A stretch of 64,000 nt of DNA from an uncultured Sphaerochaeta sp. (GTDB taxonomy: Bacteria; Spirochaetota; Spirochaetia; Sphaerochaetales; Sphaerochaetaceae): assembly GCF_963666015.1 (NCBI RefSeq), contig NZ_OY762555.1, forward strand, positions 372,001-436,000. Direction: 5' to 3'. A program made the position numbers and the translations under genes. How positions within the stretch are numbered: position 1 is the stretch's first letter; every line of letters begins with the position of its first letter. The notes under the pieces are model-generated. The model worked only from the letters and a program-made list of their open reading frames with translations. It was not told the origin of the DNA and ran no database searches. This document shows, in pieces, positions 46,113-56,379 of this stretch.

Positions 46113-48713
46113 ATGAGTGCGAAAGAGACTTTGACACCCATGATGGTCCAGTACCATCAGATCAAAGAACAACACCAAGGGGAAGTACTGTTCTTCCGCC
46201 TTGGTGATTTCTATGAGATGTTTGAGGATGATGCCAGGGAAGTTTCCCGCCTCCTCAACCTAACTCTCACCAAGCGCAATGGTCAACCGATGTGCGGCAT
46301 TCCTTATCATGCGGCAAAAACCTATATCAAGCGATTACTGGAAGCAGGAAAGAAGATTGCTATCTGTGAACAGACCAGCCTCAACCAGGAAGGCGGGAAA
46401 AAGCTGGCAACCCGTGAAGTGGTACAGGTCATCACACCTGCAACGGTCATTGAAGATGACTACCTTAATGCAGAACAATCCAGTTATGTCTTGAGCATCT
46501 CATTCCAGAAACAGGGAATTTCTGTCAGTTATGCAGACATCACCACTGGTGAGTTCTCGTTGAGGACGCTAGGAAAAGATCATCACTATGGTTCACTGCT
46601 AGCTGTATTGGAACAGGTCCGGCCCAGAGAACTCTTGGTAAATGAGGATGATTATTTCCTTTATCAAGACTACCAGGATTTGCTAGCCTCTCAGCAAGCA
46701 ATGGTCAGCAAGCTTCCGCCTTGGAGATTTTCCATTGCTGATGGATACAGTTTGCTCTGCAACCATATAGGAAGTACAAGCCTGAAAGCCTTTTCCCTGG
46801 AAGAAAAGGACCATCGCCTTTCCAGTGCTGGGGCTCTGCTCTGGTATTTGAAAGAGACAGCAAAGACAAGCTTGAACCAGATTGACTCTTATGCAGTGGT
46901 TGAAGAGACACAATTTCTCCATATCGATGAGGCAAGCCGTAAGAGTCTTGAGCTGGTAAGCAATACCAACGATGGAAGTGAGAGATTTTCACTTTTCTCG
47001 GCGATCAATGCCACGCTCACCAGCATGGGTACCCGCCAGCTGAAAAACTGGATCACACAAGCCTTGACAGATATCGACCAAATTCTCTTTCGCCAAAGAT
47101 GGGTTGAGATGCTTTTCCTTGACCGTGATGAACTGGGCAGGGTCAGGTCAATTCTGAAACAAGTATTGGATATCCAGCGCCTGACTTCCCGCATTGCCAT
47201 GAATAGGCAGGTTCCCAGGGATCTGACGGGGATTGGACAGACCATATCAGCCTTTTTCCAATTGGTTGATCAACGATACCAGGACCTTCTTCCCAACAAG
47301 CTGAATGAAACGCAGCTTACAATGTTGCTCCAGCTTGCAAGTGAAATTCAGGAAGCCATCAATGACCAGTGGCAAGGACCATTTGAGGAAGGAAAGGTGA
47401 TCCGCAAAGGGTATGACGCACAACTGGATACGTTGAGAAATACTAAATCAGGCGGTAAGGAGCTTTTGGACTCCTATCTCAGGCAACTGAAGGAAAAAAC
47501 GGGGATTCCTACAATAAAGCTCTCTTCCAACAAGATTCTTGGACACTATATTGAGGTTACCAAAACCCATGCCTCAAAGGTTCCCTCCACCTTCTACCGT
47601 AAACAAACATTGGTGAACGCTGAACGCTTCACCAGTGATAAATTGATAAAACTGGAACAACAAATCCTTGAGAGTGCCGCCTTGGCTGAAGAGAGAGAGA
47701 AGGAAGTCTACGAGACTCTGGTATCCAAGACCAGAGACTTACAACAAATCCTACTCTCAATCAGTGGATTCCTCAGTGACCTGGATTGTCTGCAGAGTTT
47801 TGCTAGTACGGCAATCACTCACCAGTATACAAAACCCATATTCACTGACGAGGATGGACTTATCCTGGAAGGGGCAAGACATCCAGTGGTTGAACAACAT
47901 CTCTCCCCTGGTGGTTTTGTTGCCAATGACCTGACGATCAGAAGCAACGGCAAACGGTTCTGTTTGATCACAGGACCGAATATGGCAGGTAAGTCAACAT
48001 TTCTCAGGCAGAGTGCTTTGTTGGTTCTCCTTGCACAAATCGGCAGTTTTGTCCCTGCAACGAAAGCTAAGCTTGGCCTCGTCGATCGTCTCTACTGCAG
48101 GGTAGGGGCGAGTGATAATCTCGCACGTGGAGAGTCCACCTTCCTTGTCGAGATGCAGGAAGCAGCCCATATTCTCAGAACTGCAACAAGACATTCTCTT
48201 GTAATTGTAGATGAACTGGGCAGGGGTACCAGCACCCAAGATGGAATGTCGATTGCCTATGCCATGATGCAGAAACTTTTATACATGGATTGCAAGACAC
48301 TGTTTGCAACCCATTACCATGAGCTTGCCCGAATTGATACCAGCGCCATCCAACTTTTGACGTTGCAGGTAAGCGAGATGAGTGGGGAAGTAAAGTTCCT
48401 GAGGAGAGTCATTGAGGGAATTGCAAACAGTTCCTATGGGTTGAACGTTGCAAGAATGGCAGGGGTTGGCCGTGATGTAATCCGCCAAGCCCGTCAATTC
48501 CAGAAACAACATTTTACTGAGTATGACCTAGCTGCCATGCAACCTGATCTGTTCAGTGCTGCTGCTGAACAGGAAGACCTTTCTTATAGTGAACTTGATG
48601 CGAATGAAAGAGAAGTCATCGATGCATTGGAGTCATTCAGCATTGACCAGTCATCTCCCTTGGATGCACTCCTGCTATTGAAGGATTTACAGGAGAAATT
48701 GCAAGCAAGGTAA
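46113..48713 (+). CDS. mutS: DNA mismatch repair protein MutS
   Basis: Recognises mismatches. The 866-residue protein has the N-terminal mismatch motif GDFYEMF (Phe and Glu), connector and core domains, and the ATPase with Walker A GPNMAGKSTFLRQ, RVGASDNLARGESTFLVEM, DELGRGTSTQDG and ATHYHELA, ending in a helix-turn-helix. ATG 46113 is preferred over a TTG at 46107 that overlaps the bamA stop. No mutL is in the window. Confidence 0.95.
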   Translation: MSAKETLTPMMVQYHQIKEQHQGEVLFFRLGDFYEMFEDDAREVSRLLNLTLTKRNGQPMCGIPYHAAKTYIKRLLEAGKKIAICEQTSLNQEGGKKLATREVVQVITPATVIEDDYLNAEQSSYVLSISFQKQGISVSYADITTGEFSLRTLGKDHHYGSLLAVLEQVRPRELLVNEDDYFLYQDYQDLLASQQAMVSKLPPWRFSIADGYSLLCNHIGSTSLKAFSLEEKDHRLSSAGALLWYLKETAKTSLNQIDSYAVVEETQFLHIDEASRKSLELVSNTNDGSERFSLFSAINATLTSMGTRQLKNWITQALTDIDQILFRQRWVEMLFLDRDELGRVRSILKQVLDIQRLTSRIAMNRQVPRDLTGIGQTISAFFQLVDQRYQDLLPNKLNETQLTMLLQLASEIQEAINDQWQGPFEEGKVIRKGYDAQLDTLRNTKSGGKELLDSYLRQLKEKTGIPTIKLSSNKILGHYIEVTKTHASKVPSTFYRKQTLVNAERFTSDKLIKLEQQILESAALAEEREKEVYETLVSKTRDLQQILLSISGFLSDLDCLQSFASTAITHQYTKPIFTDEDGLILEGARHPVVEQHLSPGGFVANDLTIRSNGKRFCLITGPNMAGKSTFLRQSALLVLLAQIGSFVPATKAKLGLVDRLYCRVGASDNLARGESTFLVEMQEAAHILRTATRHSLVIVDELGRGTSTQDGMSIAYAMMQKLLYMDCKTLFATHYHELARIDTSAIQLLTLQVSEMSGEVKFLRRVIEGIANSSYGLNVARMAGVGRDVIRQARQFQKQHFTEYDLAAMQPDLFSAAAEQEDLSYSELDANEREVIDALESFSIDQSSPLDALLLLKDLQEKLQAR

Positions 48714-48735
48714 CCACAGATTCATCTAAGGGAGT

Positions 48736-49392
48736 ATGTGGTGTCATCTATGCAAGAAACTTTCTGATAAAACAATCTGTCCAACCTGTGAGGAATCCAT
48801 CCGGAGGGCTGGGTATGAGTTCCTGTTCACATATCACTGTCAAGTCTGTGGACAACCGGTTCTTGATGCTATCTATGCCTGTCCTTTCTGCAGCAAGGGA
48901 GTACTCTCCTACGGCCCATACGGAAAAACACTTGCATCTTTGATCAAATGCTTCAAGTTTGGGGGAGAACGGTCGCTTACACCTCTCCTCTCTGGGTTAT
49001 ATATACCGCTGCTGAAAAGAGTGACCTCTCCGATCATTATTCCGATACCTTGTTCCATTGAAGGATTTAGGAGAAGGGGTTTTGACCAAAGTGAGGTTAT
49101 TGCCTCTTATCTTGCAAGAAAGGAGGGCTATACGCATCTTTCTCTTTTCAACAGACACAAGGGAATGCAACACAAATTCCTATCGAAGGAACAACGATTG
49201 GATGAACAGGCAATGGAATTGACGCATTCCAAGAAAAACCATGCCCAATTTAGACATTTCCTGTCAGCAGGATATACTGCCACGCTCCTTGATGATGTAA
49301 AGACCACAGGATCTACTTCACGAAGGGCAAGTGAACTACTGGAGTCTCATTTTGGATGTAAAGCAACGATAATCGTACTTGCTGATGTCTAG
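48736..49392 (+). CDS. comF: ComF-family phosphoribosyltransferase-like protein
   Basis: A 218-residue protein with an N-terminal four-plus-cysteine zinc region (CHLCKK, CPTCEE, CQVCG, CPFC) and a C-terminal phosphoribosyltransferase fold with IPIPCSIEGFRRRGFDQSE and the PRPP-like TLLDDVKTTGST. In other bacteria ComF takes part in DNA uptake. No other competence gene is close, except that a ComEC-like domain occurs at 12.3 kb. The start follows an AAGGGAG site at very short spacing. Confidence 0.85.
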   Translation: MWCHLCKKLSDKTICPTCEESIRRAGYEFLFTYHCQVCGQPVLDAIYACPFCSKGVLSYGPYGKTLASLIKCFKFGGERSLTPLLSGLYIPLLKRVTSPIIIPIPCSIEGFRRRGFDQSEVIASYLARKEGYTHLSLFNRHKGMQHKFLSKEQRLDEQAMELTHSKKNHAQFRHFLSAGYTATLLDDVKTTGSTSRRASELLESHFGCKATIIVLADV

Positions 49393-49406
49393 GCATACAT
49401 GCATCG

Positions 49407-49435
49407 TTGACAAAGATCCTCGTTATCGATATTAT
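49407..49435 (+). promoter_or_regulatory. strong promoter for the rimP-nusA-infB operon
   Basis: TTGACA (49407-49412) and TATTAT (49430-49435) are exactly 17 bp apart. Transcription should start near 49442, just ahead of a terminator-like hairpin and about 70 bases before rimP. Confidence 0.75.
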
Positions 49436-49458
49436 TTTAACAGGATTAGTTGTTTATT

Positions 49459-49488
49459 GGGGATCGCCAACCGGCGTATCCCTTTTTT
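49459..49488 (+). terminator. terminator-like hairpin in the rimP leader (attenuator or comF terminator)
   Basis: GGGATCGCC pairs with GGCGTATCCC (one bulged T, loop AACC) and six T follow (49483-49488). It lies 67 bp after comF but also about 17 bases behind the start predicted for the rimP promoter, so it can end comF transcripts and attenuate the rimP operon. Confidence 0.75.
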
Positions 49489-49510
49489 ATGAACTTTTTT
49501 CAGGAGCAGT

Positions 49511-50011
49511 ATGATACAGAAAGGAATAGAAGAAACACCTTTGTTTCGTGAATACGAACCTCTGCTGAGTGCAATGGGCATTACATTGGTGGACATCAAT
49601 GAGATTGACCGCGGAAGCAGTGTCCTGGTTACCATTGTAATCATGGCAAAGGAAGAAGAAGTAAATGTCGACCATTGTGCGAAGGTATACCGATTGGTAT
49701 ATCCACGAATGGAACTGATATTAGGGGAGCGTGATTTACAACTCGAGGTAACCACCCCAGGCCTTCAGCGCACAATTAAGGATAGATATGAGTTCAGCTT
49801 GTTTACCGGCAAGCGTGTACGGGTTTATGATACGAGCAAGTCGGCATGGGTAAGTGGCATCATCAAAACATGTGATGACCATTCGCTTACGCTTGACGAG
49901 GTATTTATTGAGGATGAAAAAGAGATGATTGAAACAATGGTTGTGGAGTTGGCTTCTATCCAGAAAGCTAAACTCGACTATAGATGGGAGGACAATTCAC
50001 ATGGCAACTGA
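49511..50011 (+). CDS. rimP: ribosome maturation factor RimP
   Basis: Assists 30S assembly. The 166-residue protein has the RimP N-domain (YEPLLSAMGITLVDIN, VNVDHCAKVYRLVYP), the ERDLQLEVTTPGLQRTIK bridge and a C-terminal SH3-like part (GKRVRVYDTSKS). A CAGGAG site precedes the ATG. It overlaps nusA by 11 bp and heads the conserved rimP-nusA-infB block. Confidence 0.9.
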   Translation: MIQKGIEETPLFREYEPLLSAMGITLVDINEIDRGSSVLVTIVIMAKEEEVNVDHCAKVYRLVYPRMELILGERDLQLEVTTPGLQRTIKDRYEFSLFTGKRVRVYDTSKSAWVSGIIKTCDDHSLTLDEVFIEDEKEMIETMVVELASIQKAKLDYRWEDNSHGN

Positions 50012-51503
50012 AATTGGTGACGCTATTAGAAGTATGGTAGCGGAAAAGAGTATTTCCGAGGAGCTGGTTATCAGCACCATTGAAGACATACTCCGTGCAG
50101 CGTACAAACGTAAATTCGGTACCGATGAGAATGCCGTCATAGAGTTCAGTGAAGATTATACCAGCGTTGAGCTCGCGAGCAGACGCCAGATTGTCGATGA
50201 TGACGAATGGTACAATGAGGTGACTGAGATTCCACTCAGTGAAGCAAAAGAAATCCACGAGGAGTGTGAGATTGGTGATGAGTTGCTCATTCCCGTCGAC
50301 CTCAAGGAATTTGACCGTATCAGTGTACAGAGTGCAAAACAACGTGCCCATCAGAGTTTTAGAGATATCCAGAAAGATACACTGTACAGTGAATTCAAGG
50401 CAAAAGAAGGTCAGTTGATCATTGGTTATTACAGGAGACAAGCTCCAACCGGTGACATCTATGTCGATATCGGCAGCACTGAAGGTCTTCTTCCCAGGAG
50501 AAACCAGTCCAGCAGGGAAAGCTACCAGAGCAATGACAAGATCAAATGCTATGTGGAGAGTGTAGAGAAAGCTGAGCGAGGAGTTCGGGTTATCCTCTCA
50601 AGAACAAGTAGTGAATTGATTCGCAAACTTTTCGAGGTGGAAGTACCGGAAATTGCTCAGAATCAGATTGATATCATCAAGATTGTTCGTGAAGCTGGAT
50701 ACCGCACCAAGGTTGCCGTTGCATCACGTAATGACGATATTGACCCTGTCGGGGCCTGTGTTGGGTTGAAGGGAAATCGAATTCAGACTATCATGAGTGA
50801 GATAGAGGGTGAGAAGATTGATATTCTTCGCTACGATCCCAACCCAATCAACTATATCCGCAATGCACTCTCCCCAGCGCAGGTGAAAGATGTAGTGGTT
50901 CTTGACAAGAATATTTATCATGCAGTTGCCATTGTTGAAGACAGCCAACTCTCATTGGCCATTGGCAAGCAGGGCTTGAATGTCCGTCTGGCAAACAAGT
51001 TGGTTGACTGGATGATTGATGTGAAGACCCAGGCTCAGTTTGATGAGATGGATATTGCCAAGGAAGCCCGTTCAAGGGCGGAAAGCATCTTCCTTGATGA
51101 GCAAGAGTACTATGGTGAAGAGCTCGTTGCCCAGAATGATGAGGAAGTGCTTGTTGGACAGGAAGGCGAGGGTGTCCCTGAAGAGAGCTTTGTTGATGAG
51201 GATGAGATTGCCCTCTCTGAACTTCCTTTGGATGAGATGTTGCTGAAGAAACTCCATTTCCACGATGTGTATAGTGTTGAAGAGTTCATCAATCTCAGCG
51301 AAGAGGATCTTGCGAGCTTCAGTGATTTGAGCGAGGAAGAGATTATTGCAATTAAGGATACCATCAATGAGTACGTTGATATCGTTGAAGATGAAGAGGA
51401 AGCTGAGACTGAGTACGTCTGTCCCAATTGTGGTTCCTCCATCACAGAGGATATGAATGTGTGCCCAAACTGTGGTACAGGTCTGGTATTTGAGGTAGAG
51501 TAA
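50001..51503 (+). CDS. nusA: transcription factor NusA with C-terminal zinc ribbon
   Basis: Elongation and antitermination factor, 500 residues. The N-domain (about 1-125) starts MATEIGDAIRSMVAEKSISEE as IGDAIRSM. Then come the S1 domain (GDIYVDIGSTEGLLPRRNQ) and two KH domains (DPVGACVGLKGNRIQ and LAIGKQGLNVRLA). An acidic region and a helix-hairpin-helix-like segment (about 400-465) follow. The last 30 residues form an extra zinc ribbon with Cys474, 477, 488 and 491. The start at 50001 is chosen on homology; GGGAGGA lies upstream. Confidence 0.95.
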   Translation: MATEIGDAIRSMVAEKSISEELVISTIEDILRAAYKRKFGTDENAVIEFSEDYTSVELASRRQIVDDDEWYNEVTEIPLSEAKEIHEECEIGDELLIPVDLKEFDRISVQSAKQRAHQSFRDIQKDTLYSEFKAKEGQLIIGYYRRQAPTGDIYVDIGSTEGLLPRRNQSSRESYQSNDKIKCYVESVEKAERGVRVILSRTSSELIRKLFEVEVPEIAQNQIDIIKIVREAGYRTKVAVASRNDDIDPVGACVGLKGNRIQTIMSEIEGEKIDILRYDPNPINYIRNALSPAQVKDVVVLDKNIYHAVAIVEDSQLSLAIGKQGLNVRLANKLVDWMIDVKTQAQFDEMDIAKEARSRAESIFLDEQEYYGEELVAQNDEEVLVGQEGEGVPEESFVDEDEIALSELPLDEMLLKKLHFHDVYSVEEFINLSEEDLASFSDLSEEEIIAIKDTINEYVDIVEDEEEAETEYVCPNCGSSITEDMNVCPNCGTGLVFEVE

Positions 51504-51518
51504 ATTATAGAGGAAATA

Positions 51519-54302
51519 ATGTCGGAAGAGAATAACAAGCCAAAAGCAACGTTGATCAAACATGTTGTGAATCCTACGGAACACAACAAAGAGCAGAAGA
51601 GTCCCGCAAAAGAACCTGAGTCCAAGCCAAAAGCTCCCGCTGAAAAGCGTAGGGTTGTAGTGGTAAAGAAGAAGGTAGTTGTGGTGAAGCCTCAGGCTCG
51701 CAAGGAGGCTGAAAAGCCCGAGAAAGAGAAGCAGGAAGGCAAGAAGGCCTCCAAGGATGAAGGTAGCAAGGAAGCATCTGAAAAAAAGAAGACAGCTTCA
51801 GATGGCCGCACAAGCAGTGTGGTACGAAAGGCTCATCGTCACAGTGGGTCAGAGAACCTATCCGCTTCTCCCTTGCATAACGGTCCGGTCGTTATCAGAC
51901 CGACCAATCTGCCGCCGGTTCCTAACCAGGGATTGACGGTCAAGGATCATAAGGAGTTGCAGGATAAAAATCCTGGTGGTATCTCTTCCAAAGAGAGTCC
52001 GGTTCCAAGTTCCGGTCCACGTGTAGCCGGTATGGTTGGTGGACGTCCAGCTCCTGGGACCAGACCTCAATACCGCCCCAACAACAACAGGGGTGGATAT
52101 CAGGGCCAAGACAATCGTGGTCCAGCCAGACCTGCTGGAGCAGGCGGGTATCAGGGCCATGATAATCGCGGTCCAGCCAGACCTGCTGGAACCGGTGGGT
52201 ATCAGGGCCAGGATAACCGTGGTCCTGCCAGACCTGGTGGATACAGACCTAATACAAATGGTCCGGCAAGGGGTGGCGCCCCATTCCAACGCAGTGGTGG
52301 TGGTGGATTCAGAGGACCTGGTGGCCCCCGTCCTCCCTTTGGCGGGCCTCAAGGGGGAGGAGGGAATCGACCCCCTATGCAGGATATGGCTCCTGTAAAC
52401 CAGCGTACCAACAAAAAAAGCTTCAAAAAGAAGAATAACGCTACTTACAAGAAACGGAATGCTGAGGAAGAGAAGGAATTCCAGATCCAGAGACGCAAGC
52501 AACAGGCAGCAGCCAAACTTGCTGCAGTACCCAAGTCCATTGATATGATGGAGGTCATTACAGTAAGTGACCTCGCCAAGAAAATGAACTTGAAAGCTGG
52601 AGAGATCATTGCGAAGCTTCTCAAGATGGGCATGATGGTTACCATCAACCAACAGATTGATCACGAAACAGCTGAAATCATCTGTAGCGAATATAACTGT
52701 CAGGTAAATCTGGTCTCTCTCTATGATGAAACTTTAATCGTAAGTGAACCGGACAAGGATGAGGACCTGATTGATCGTGCACCAATTGTGACGGTCATGG
52801 GACATGTTGACCATGGTAAGACCAAGTTGCTTGATGCAATTCGTTCCACCAAGGTTGCCGAAGGTGAGTATGGTGGGATTACCCAGCATATCGGAGCCTA
52901 CAAGGTCGATCTTCCAGGAAAAGGGGAGGTTGTCTTCCTCGATACTCCTGGACACGCCGCATTCTCCATGATGCGTGCCCGTGGAGCGCAGGTTACTGAC
53001 ATTGTCATCCTGGTGGTAGCAGCCAATGATGGTGTAATGCCGCAAACCCGTGAAGCCATCGACCACGCTCGTGCAGCCAATGTACCCATCATTGTAGCGA
53101 TCAACAAGTGTGACCTGCCTGAGGCAAAGCCTGAGCGTGTCATGCAACAGCTCTCTGACCTTGGCCTGATGCCTGAGGCATGGGGCGGACAGACACTGTA
53201 TTGTGAGATATCTGCACTGAAGAAGATTGGTATTGATGAATTGCTTGATACCATCCTCCTTGAAGCTGAAATGCTCGAACTGAAAGTCAATGCAAACTGC
53301 AGGGCTGAAGGAAAGATTATTGAAAGCCGAATCGACCAAGGCAGGGGTATTGTTGCCTCCATCTTGATCGAGCGTGGTACCCTGAGACAGGGAGATCACT
53401 ATGTTGCAGGTATTTATCCAGGCCGTGTAAGAGCCATGTTTGATGACAAGGGAAACAAGATTGATGAGGCTGGCCCTTCCACTCCTGTTGAGATCATTGG
53501 ACTCTCGGACATTCCGGGAGCGGGTGATCCGTTCCAGGTCACCGAAGATGAGAGACAGGCCCGCCAGGTTGGTAACAAACGACAGGAGCTTGAGAGAATC
53601 GGGGATAGCCGCAATGTGAAAAAGGTTACCCTGGACAATCTCTATACCAAGATCAAGGAAGGTACCATCCAGGAGTTCAATGTTATCATCAAGGGTGATG
53701 TACAGGGATCTGTTGAAGCCTTGCAGGGCGCGCTACAGAAGCTCTCCAACGATGAGATCCATCTCAATGTAATCCGTGCAAGTGCCGGTGCAATCATTGA
53801 AAGTGATGTTACCTTGGCCAGTGCATCTGAGGCATTGGTTATCGGGTTCAATGTACGCCCGACTCCAAGAGCCCAGGTCCTTGCTGATCAGGAGAAGATT
53901 GAAATCCGAAAATACAACATCATTTATGATGTGGTAGATGATATCAGAAGTGCTATGGAAGGCATGCTCAGTCCTGAGGTGCGTGAAGTTGAGATCGGTA
54001 CTGTTGAAGTCCGTGATACCTTTAAGGTACCCAGAATTGGAACGATTGCCGGATGTATGGTTACCAGTGGAAAGGTCAAGAGAAATGCCTATGCTCGGGT
54101 CTTCCGCGAAGATATCCAGCTCACTTCCGACAAGGTCAAGATTTCGAGCTTGAAGCGATTCAAGGATGATGCAAGGGAAGTTGCAGAAGGCTTTGAATGT
54201 GGTATTGGACTTGAAAATTTCAACGACTTGCATGTCGGAGATATCCTTGAGATCATTGAGACTGAGGAAATCGCCCGCAAGTTGGTAACAAAAAGTGAAT
54301 AA
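51519..54302 (+). CDS. infB: translation initiation factor IF-2
   Basis: GTPase that brings initiator tRNA to the 30S subunit. The 927-residue protein has a long, charged and then Gly/Arg/Pro-rich N-terminus (1-300) with a 17-residue repeat, the IF2-N domain (about 345-395), and the G domain: [38 protein letters not shown] and SALKK. Two beta-barrel domains and the C-terminal domain follow. It starts 15 bp after nusA. Confidence 0.96.
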   Translation: MSEENNKPKATLIKHVVNPTEHNKEQKSPAKEPESKPKAPAEKRRVVVVKKKVVVVKPQARKEAEKPEKEKQEGKKASKDEGSKEASEKKKTASDGRTSSVVRKAHRHSGSENLSASPLHNGPVVIRPTNLPPVPNQGLTVKDHKELQDKNPGGISSKESPVPSSGPRVAGMVGGRPAPGTRPQYRPNNNRGGYQGQDNRGPARPAGAGGYQGHDNRGPARPAGTGGYQGQDNRGPARPGGYRPNTNGPARGGAPFQRSGGGGFRGPGGPRPPFGGPQGGGGNRPPMQDMAPVNQRTNKKSFKKKNNATYKKRNAEEEKEFQIQRRKQQAAAKLAAVPKSIDMMEVITVSDLAKKMNLKAGEIIAKLLKMGMMVTINQQIDHETAEIICSEYNCQVNLVSLYDETLIVSEPDKDEDLIDRAPIVTVMGHVDHGKTKLLDAIRSTKVAEGEYGGITQHIGAYKVDLPGKGEVVFLDTPGHAAFSMMRARGAQVTDIVILVVAANDGVMPQTREAIDHARAANVPIIVAINKCDLPEAKPERVMQQLSDLGLMPEAWGGQTLYCEISALKKIGIDELLDTILLEAEMLELKVNANCRAEGKIIESRIDQGRGIVASILIERGTLRQGDHYVAGIYPGRVRAMFDDKGNKIDEAGPSTPVEIIGLSDIPGAGDPFQVTEDERQARQVGNKRQELERIGDSRNVKKVTLDNLYTKIKEGTIQEFNVIIKGDVQGSVEALQGALQKLSNDEIHLNVIRASAGAIIESDVTLASASEALVIGFNVRPTPRAQVLADQEKIEIRKYNIIYDVVDDIRSAMEGMLSPEVREVEIGTVEVRDTFKVPRIGTIAGCMVTSGKVKRNAYARVFREDIQLTSDKVKISSLKRFKDDAREVAEGFECGIGLENFNDLHVGDILEIIETEEIARKLVTKSE
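52095..52235 (+). repeat. 51-bp tandem repeat in infB
   Basis: Two full 51-bp units (52095-52145, 52146-52196) and 39 bp of a third encode [17 protein letters not shown] and close variants (residues 193-239). The copies differ at scattered, largely silent positions, so the array is older than the sirtuin repeat. Confidence 0.9.
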
Positions 54303-54307
54303 CAACC

Positions 54308-54670
54308 ATGAGTGAATATAGCCAGAAGCGAATAGAAGCAAAACTCTCTGAGGCGATCAGCATGCTGATCGTCAAAGGGGAGGTGAAAAATCCCTTGGTC
54401 AGTACCCTTTGCTCGGTAAGTAAAGTGGAGCTCTCCCAGGACAATGCTTATGCGACCGTCTTCATCTCCTCGGTTCTTGATGACAAGAGCCTAGAGGAGA
54501 GTGTTGCGGGGTTGCAGAAGGCAAGTGGATTCATTCAGAAACGTGTAGGGGCATTCCTGAAAACCCGGAATACCCCTGTACTGAGATTCAAGGCAGACAT
54601 CTCTCTGAAAGAAGGACAAAAGATCAATGCCTTGATAGATTCATTGGTGGAAGATGGGAAAGAAAGCTAG
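54308..54670 (+). CDS. rbfA: ribosome-binding factor A
   Basis: Needed for late 30S and 16S processing. The 120-residue protein has the KH-like fold: KRIEAKLSEAISMLIVKGEVKNP, VSKVELSQDNAYATVFIS, LQKASGFIQKRVGAFLKTRNTPVLRF with the usual helix-kink-helix. It is six bases after infB and overlaps truB by 17 bp. Confidence 0.93.
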   Translation: MSEYSQKRIEAKLSEAISMLIVKGEVKNPLVSTLCSVSKVELSQDNAYATVFISSVLDDKSLEESVAGLQKASGFIQKRVGAFLKTRNTPVLRFKADISLKEGQKINALIDSLVEDGKES

Positions 54671-55556
54671 TATTCTCCTCATCAACAAGAAACGGGGACT
54701 GACAAGTTTTTCGAGTCTTAACGATATCAAGCGTACCATAGACCCAAAAGTAGGGCATGCTGGTACGCTTGATAAATTTGCAGAGGGACTCTTGATTGTA
54801 TTGACAGGCAGTATGACCAAACTGAACATCCTTTTTTCCCAGATGGACAAGCAGTATCGTGCGCACATCCAGTTTGGAAGTGAGACCGACACCCTTGATC
54901 CGGAAGGGGAGGTAATAGCAGAATCGGCAATTCCTTCCTATGAAACAATTCTGCAAGCGATTCCTTCGTTTGTAGGGGAAGGAGAGCAGGAGCCTCCTGC
55001 CTATAGTGCCTTGCATATCAATGGGAAACGAGCAAGCAAGCTAGTCAGGCAGGGCAAGCATGTGGTCATGCCAAAAAGACCGATCACCATTTATACGTTT
55101 ATCCCAATCAGCTATGAAGCAGGTGTACTTGTTGCAGATATCCATGTATCAAAAGGCACCTATATCCGAAGTATCGCCAGGGATTTGGGAAAAGCTTGTG
55201 GAAGTAGGGCTCACCTCACCGCCTTGACGAGAACCAGCATTGGACCGTTTTCTCTTGATGAAGCGGTAGATGCAAAGCAAACAGAAGACCTTGTATCCTC
55301 CATGCAGTATACTGATGTGTATCTGAAAAGACTGGAAACCATCAGTATATTTGAAATCCCTGATACAGAATTGTTTCGTGTAGCCAATGGGGGCTATCCC
55401 CATAGGATGACGTGCATCAAGGAGAGTAGGGATGCAGTCTATGGGGCCTTGTATAGCAAGGATGGTATCCTACGGGCCGTATCCAATATTCAGGAAAATC
55501 GCCTGATTGCCCAGATACACCCGTTTTCAGGGGGAAAACAGTATGAAACGGTATGA
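54654..55556 (+). CDS. truB: tRNA pseudouridine(55) synthase TruB
   Basis: Makes pseudouridine 55 in the T loop of tRNAs. The 300-residue enzyme has VGHAGTLDKFAEGLL with the catalytic Asp, PPAYSALHINGKRAS, and the KGTYIRSIARDLG motif. The start is inside the rbfA end and its own end overlaps ribF by 14 bp. Confidence 0.95.
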   Translation: MGKKASILLINKKRGLTSFSSLNDIKRTIDPKVGHAGTLDKFAEGLLIVLTGSMTKLNILFSQMDKQYRAHIQFGSETDTLDPEGEVIAESAIPSYETILQAIPSFVGEGEQEPPAYSALHINGKRASKLVRQGKHVVMPKRPITIYTFIPISYEAGVLVADIHVSKGTYIRSIARDLGKACGSRAHLTALTRTSIGPFSLDEAVDAKQTEDLVSSMQYTDVYLKRLETISIFEIPDTELFRVANGGYPHRMTCIKESRDAVYGALYSKDGILRAVSNIQENRLIAQIHPFSGGKQYETV

Positions 55557-56379
55557 TTTCATGCATCTTTCAGCTCATCCGGTCCTCTGGCAGGTGCCCA
55601 TGGTAGTCTCCATTGGTGTATTCGATGGTCTTCACCGTGGCCACTTGACCATCCTGGATCGTACGAACTCTCTTGCCAAGGAAAATGAGTGGGAGAGTAT
55701 GGTGATTACCTTCGACAAAAATCCCAAGATGGCAACGAAAAGCCAACCATATCATTCCAAGCTTACCACTGAAGCCCAAATGCAGGAAATCCTTGCCAAT
55801 CTTGGTGTTAACCATATGGTAGTCATTGACTTTTCTGCTGATTTCAGTAAACTCACAGCTGAGGAGTTCCTAACTTTGGTTTGTGCTTTTTGCCAAGTCA
55901 AGGCGATGGTTGTCGGAGAAGATTTCCGCTGCGGTGCCCCGGCGTCAAGTGCCGGACCTGTTCAGCTGCAGGAATATCTGAACCGATTGTCACCTGGGTC
56001 ATTCGTGGAAGTTCCTCCTTTTGTCCAGACTGACAGAAGTGAGGTTGTTTCAAGCACCTTGGTGCGTAAAAAACTTCTTAAGGGCGCTTTGGAAGAAATC
56101 CAAAGTATGCTCGGCAGACCGTATGAGTTGGATTTGGTGGCTCACCCCTCCAAGTTTACTGAAGACGGACTGCTGTACCGTACGGCTTCCTTCATGCAAT
56201 TGCTGCCGATGGCTGGCGTGTATGATGCCTACCTTACACTTTCGGATGATACGAAGGTCCCTGTGAAAACAATCATAGGTAATGAAGACCTTTTCATTAT
56301 TCCAAAAGCGGTAATGTGGGATATGAAACTGTTACGTACAAAAAGACTTAGCTTGATAGCTAAGGGGAGTAGTTCATGA
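55543..56379 (+). CDS. ribF: RibF-type FAD synthetase with degenerate riboflavin-kinase half
   Basis: FMN adenylyltransferase of 278 residues. The nucleotidyltransferase half is typical: [28 protein letters not shown] and [13 protein letters not shown]. The C-terminal half (about 190-278) is short and lacks the GFPTAN motif and the conserved NIGxxPT and late Glu regions of riboflavin kinase, so it may only make FAD from FMN. The start at 55543 lies behind GGGG and inside truB. It overlaps rpsO by four bases. Confidence 0.85.
   Translation: MKRYDFMHLSAHPVLWQVPMVVSIGVFDGLHRGHLTILDRTNSLAKENEWESMVITFDKNPKMATKSQPYHSKLTTEAQMQEILANLGVNHMVVIDFSADFSKLTAEEFLTLVCAFCQVKAMVVGEDFRCGAPASSAGPVQLQEYLNRLSPGSFVEVPPFVQTDRSEVVSSTLVRKKLLKGALEEIQSMLGRPYELDLVAHPSKFTEDGLLYRTASFMQLLPMAGVYDAYLTLSDDTKVPVKTIIGNEDLFIIPKAVMWDMKLLRTKRLSLIAKGSSS

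Noticed and set aside
55480..55543. FMN riboswitch upstream of ribF
   Set aside because: ribF starts inside truB; there is no leader and no RFN-type sequence.
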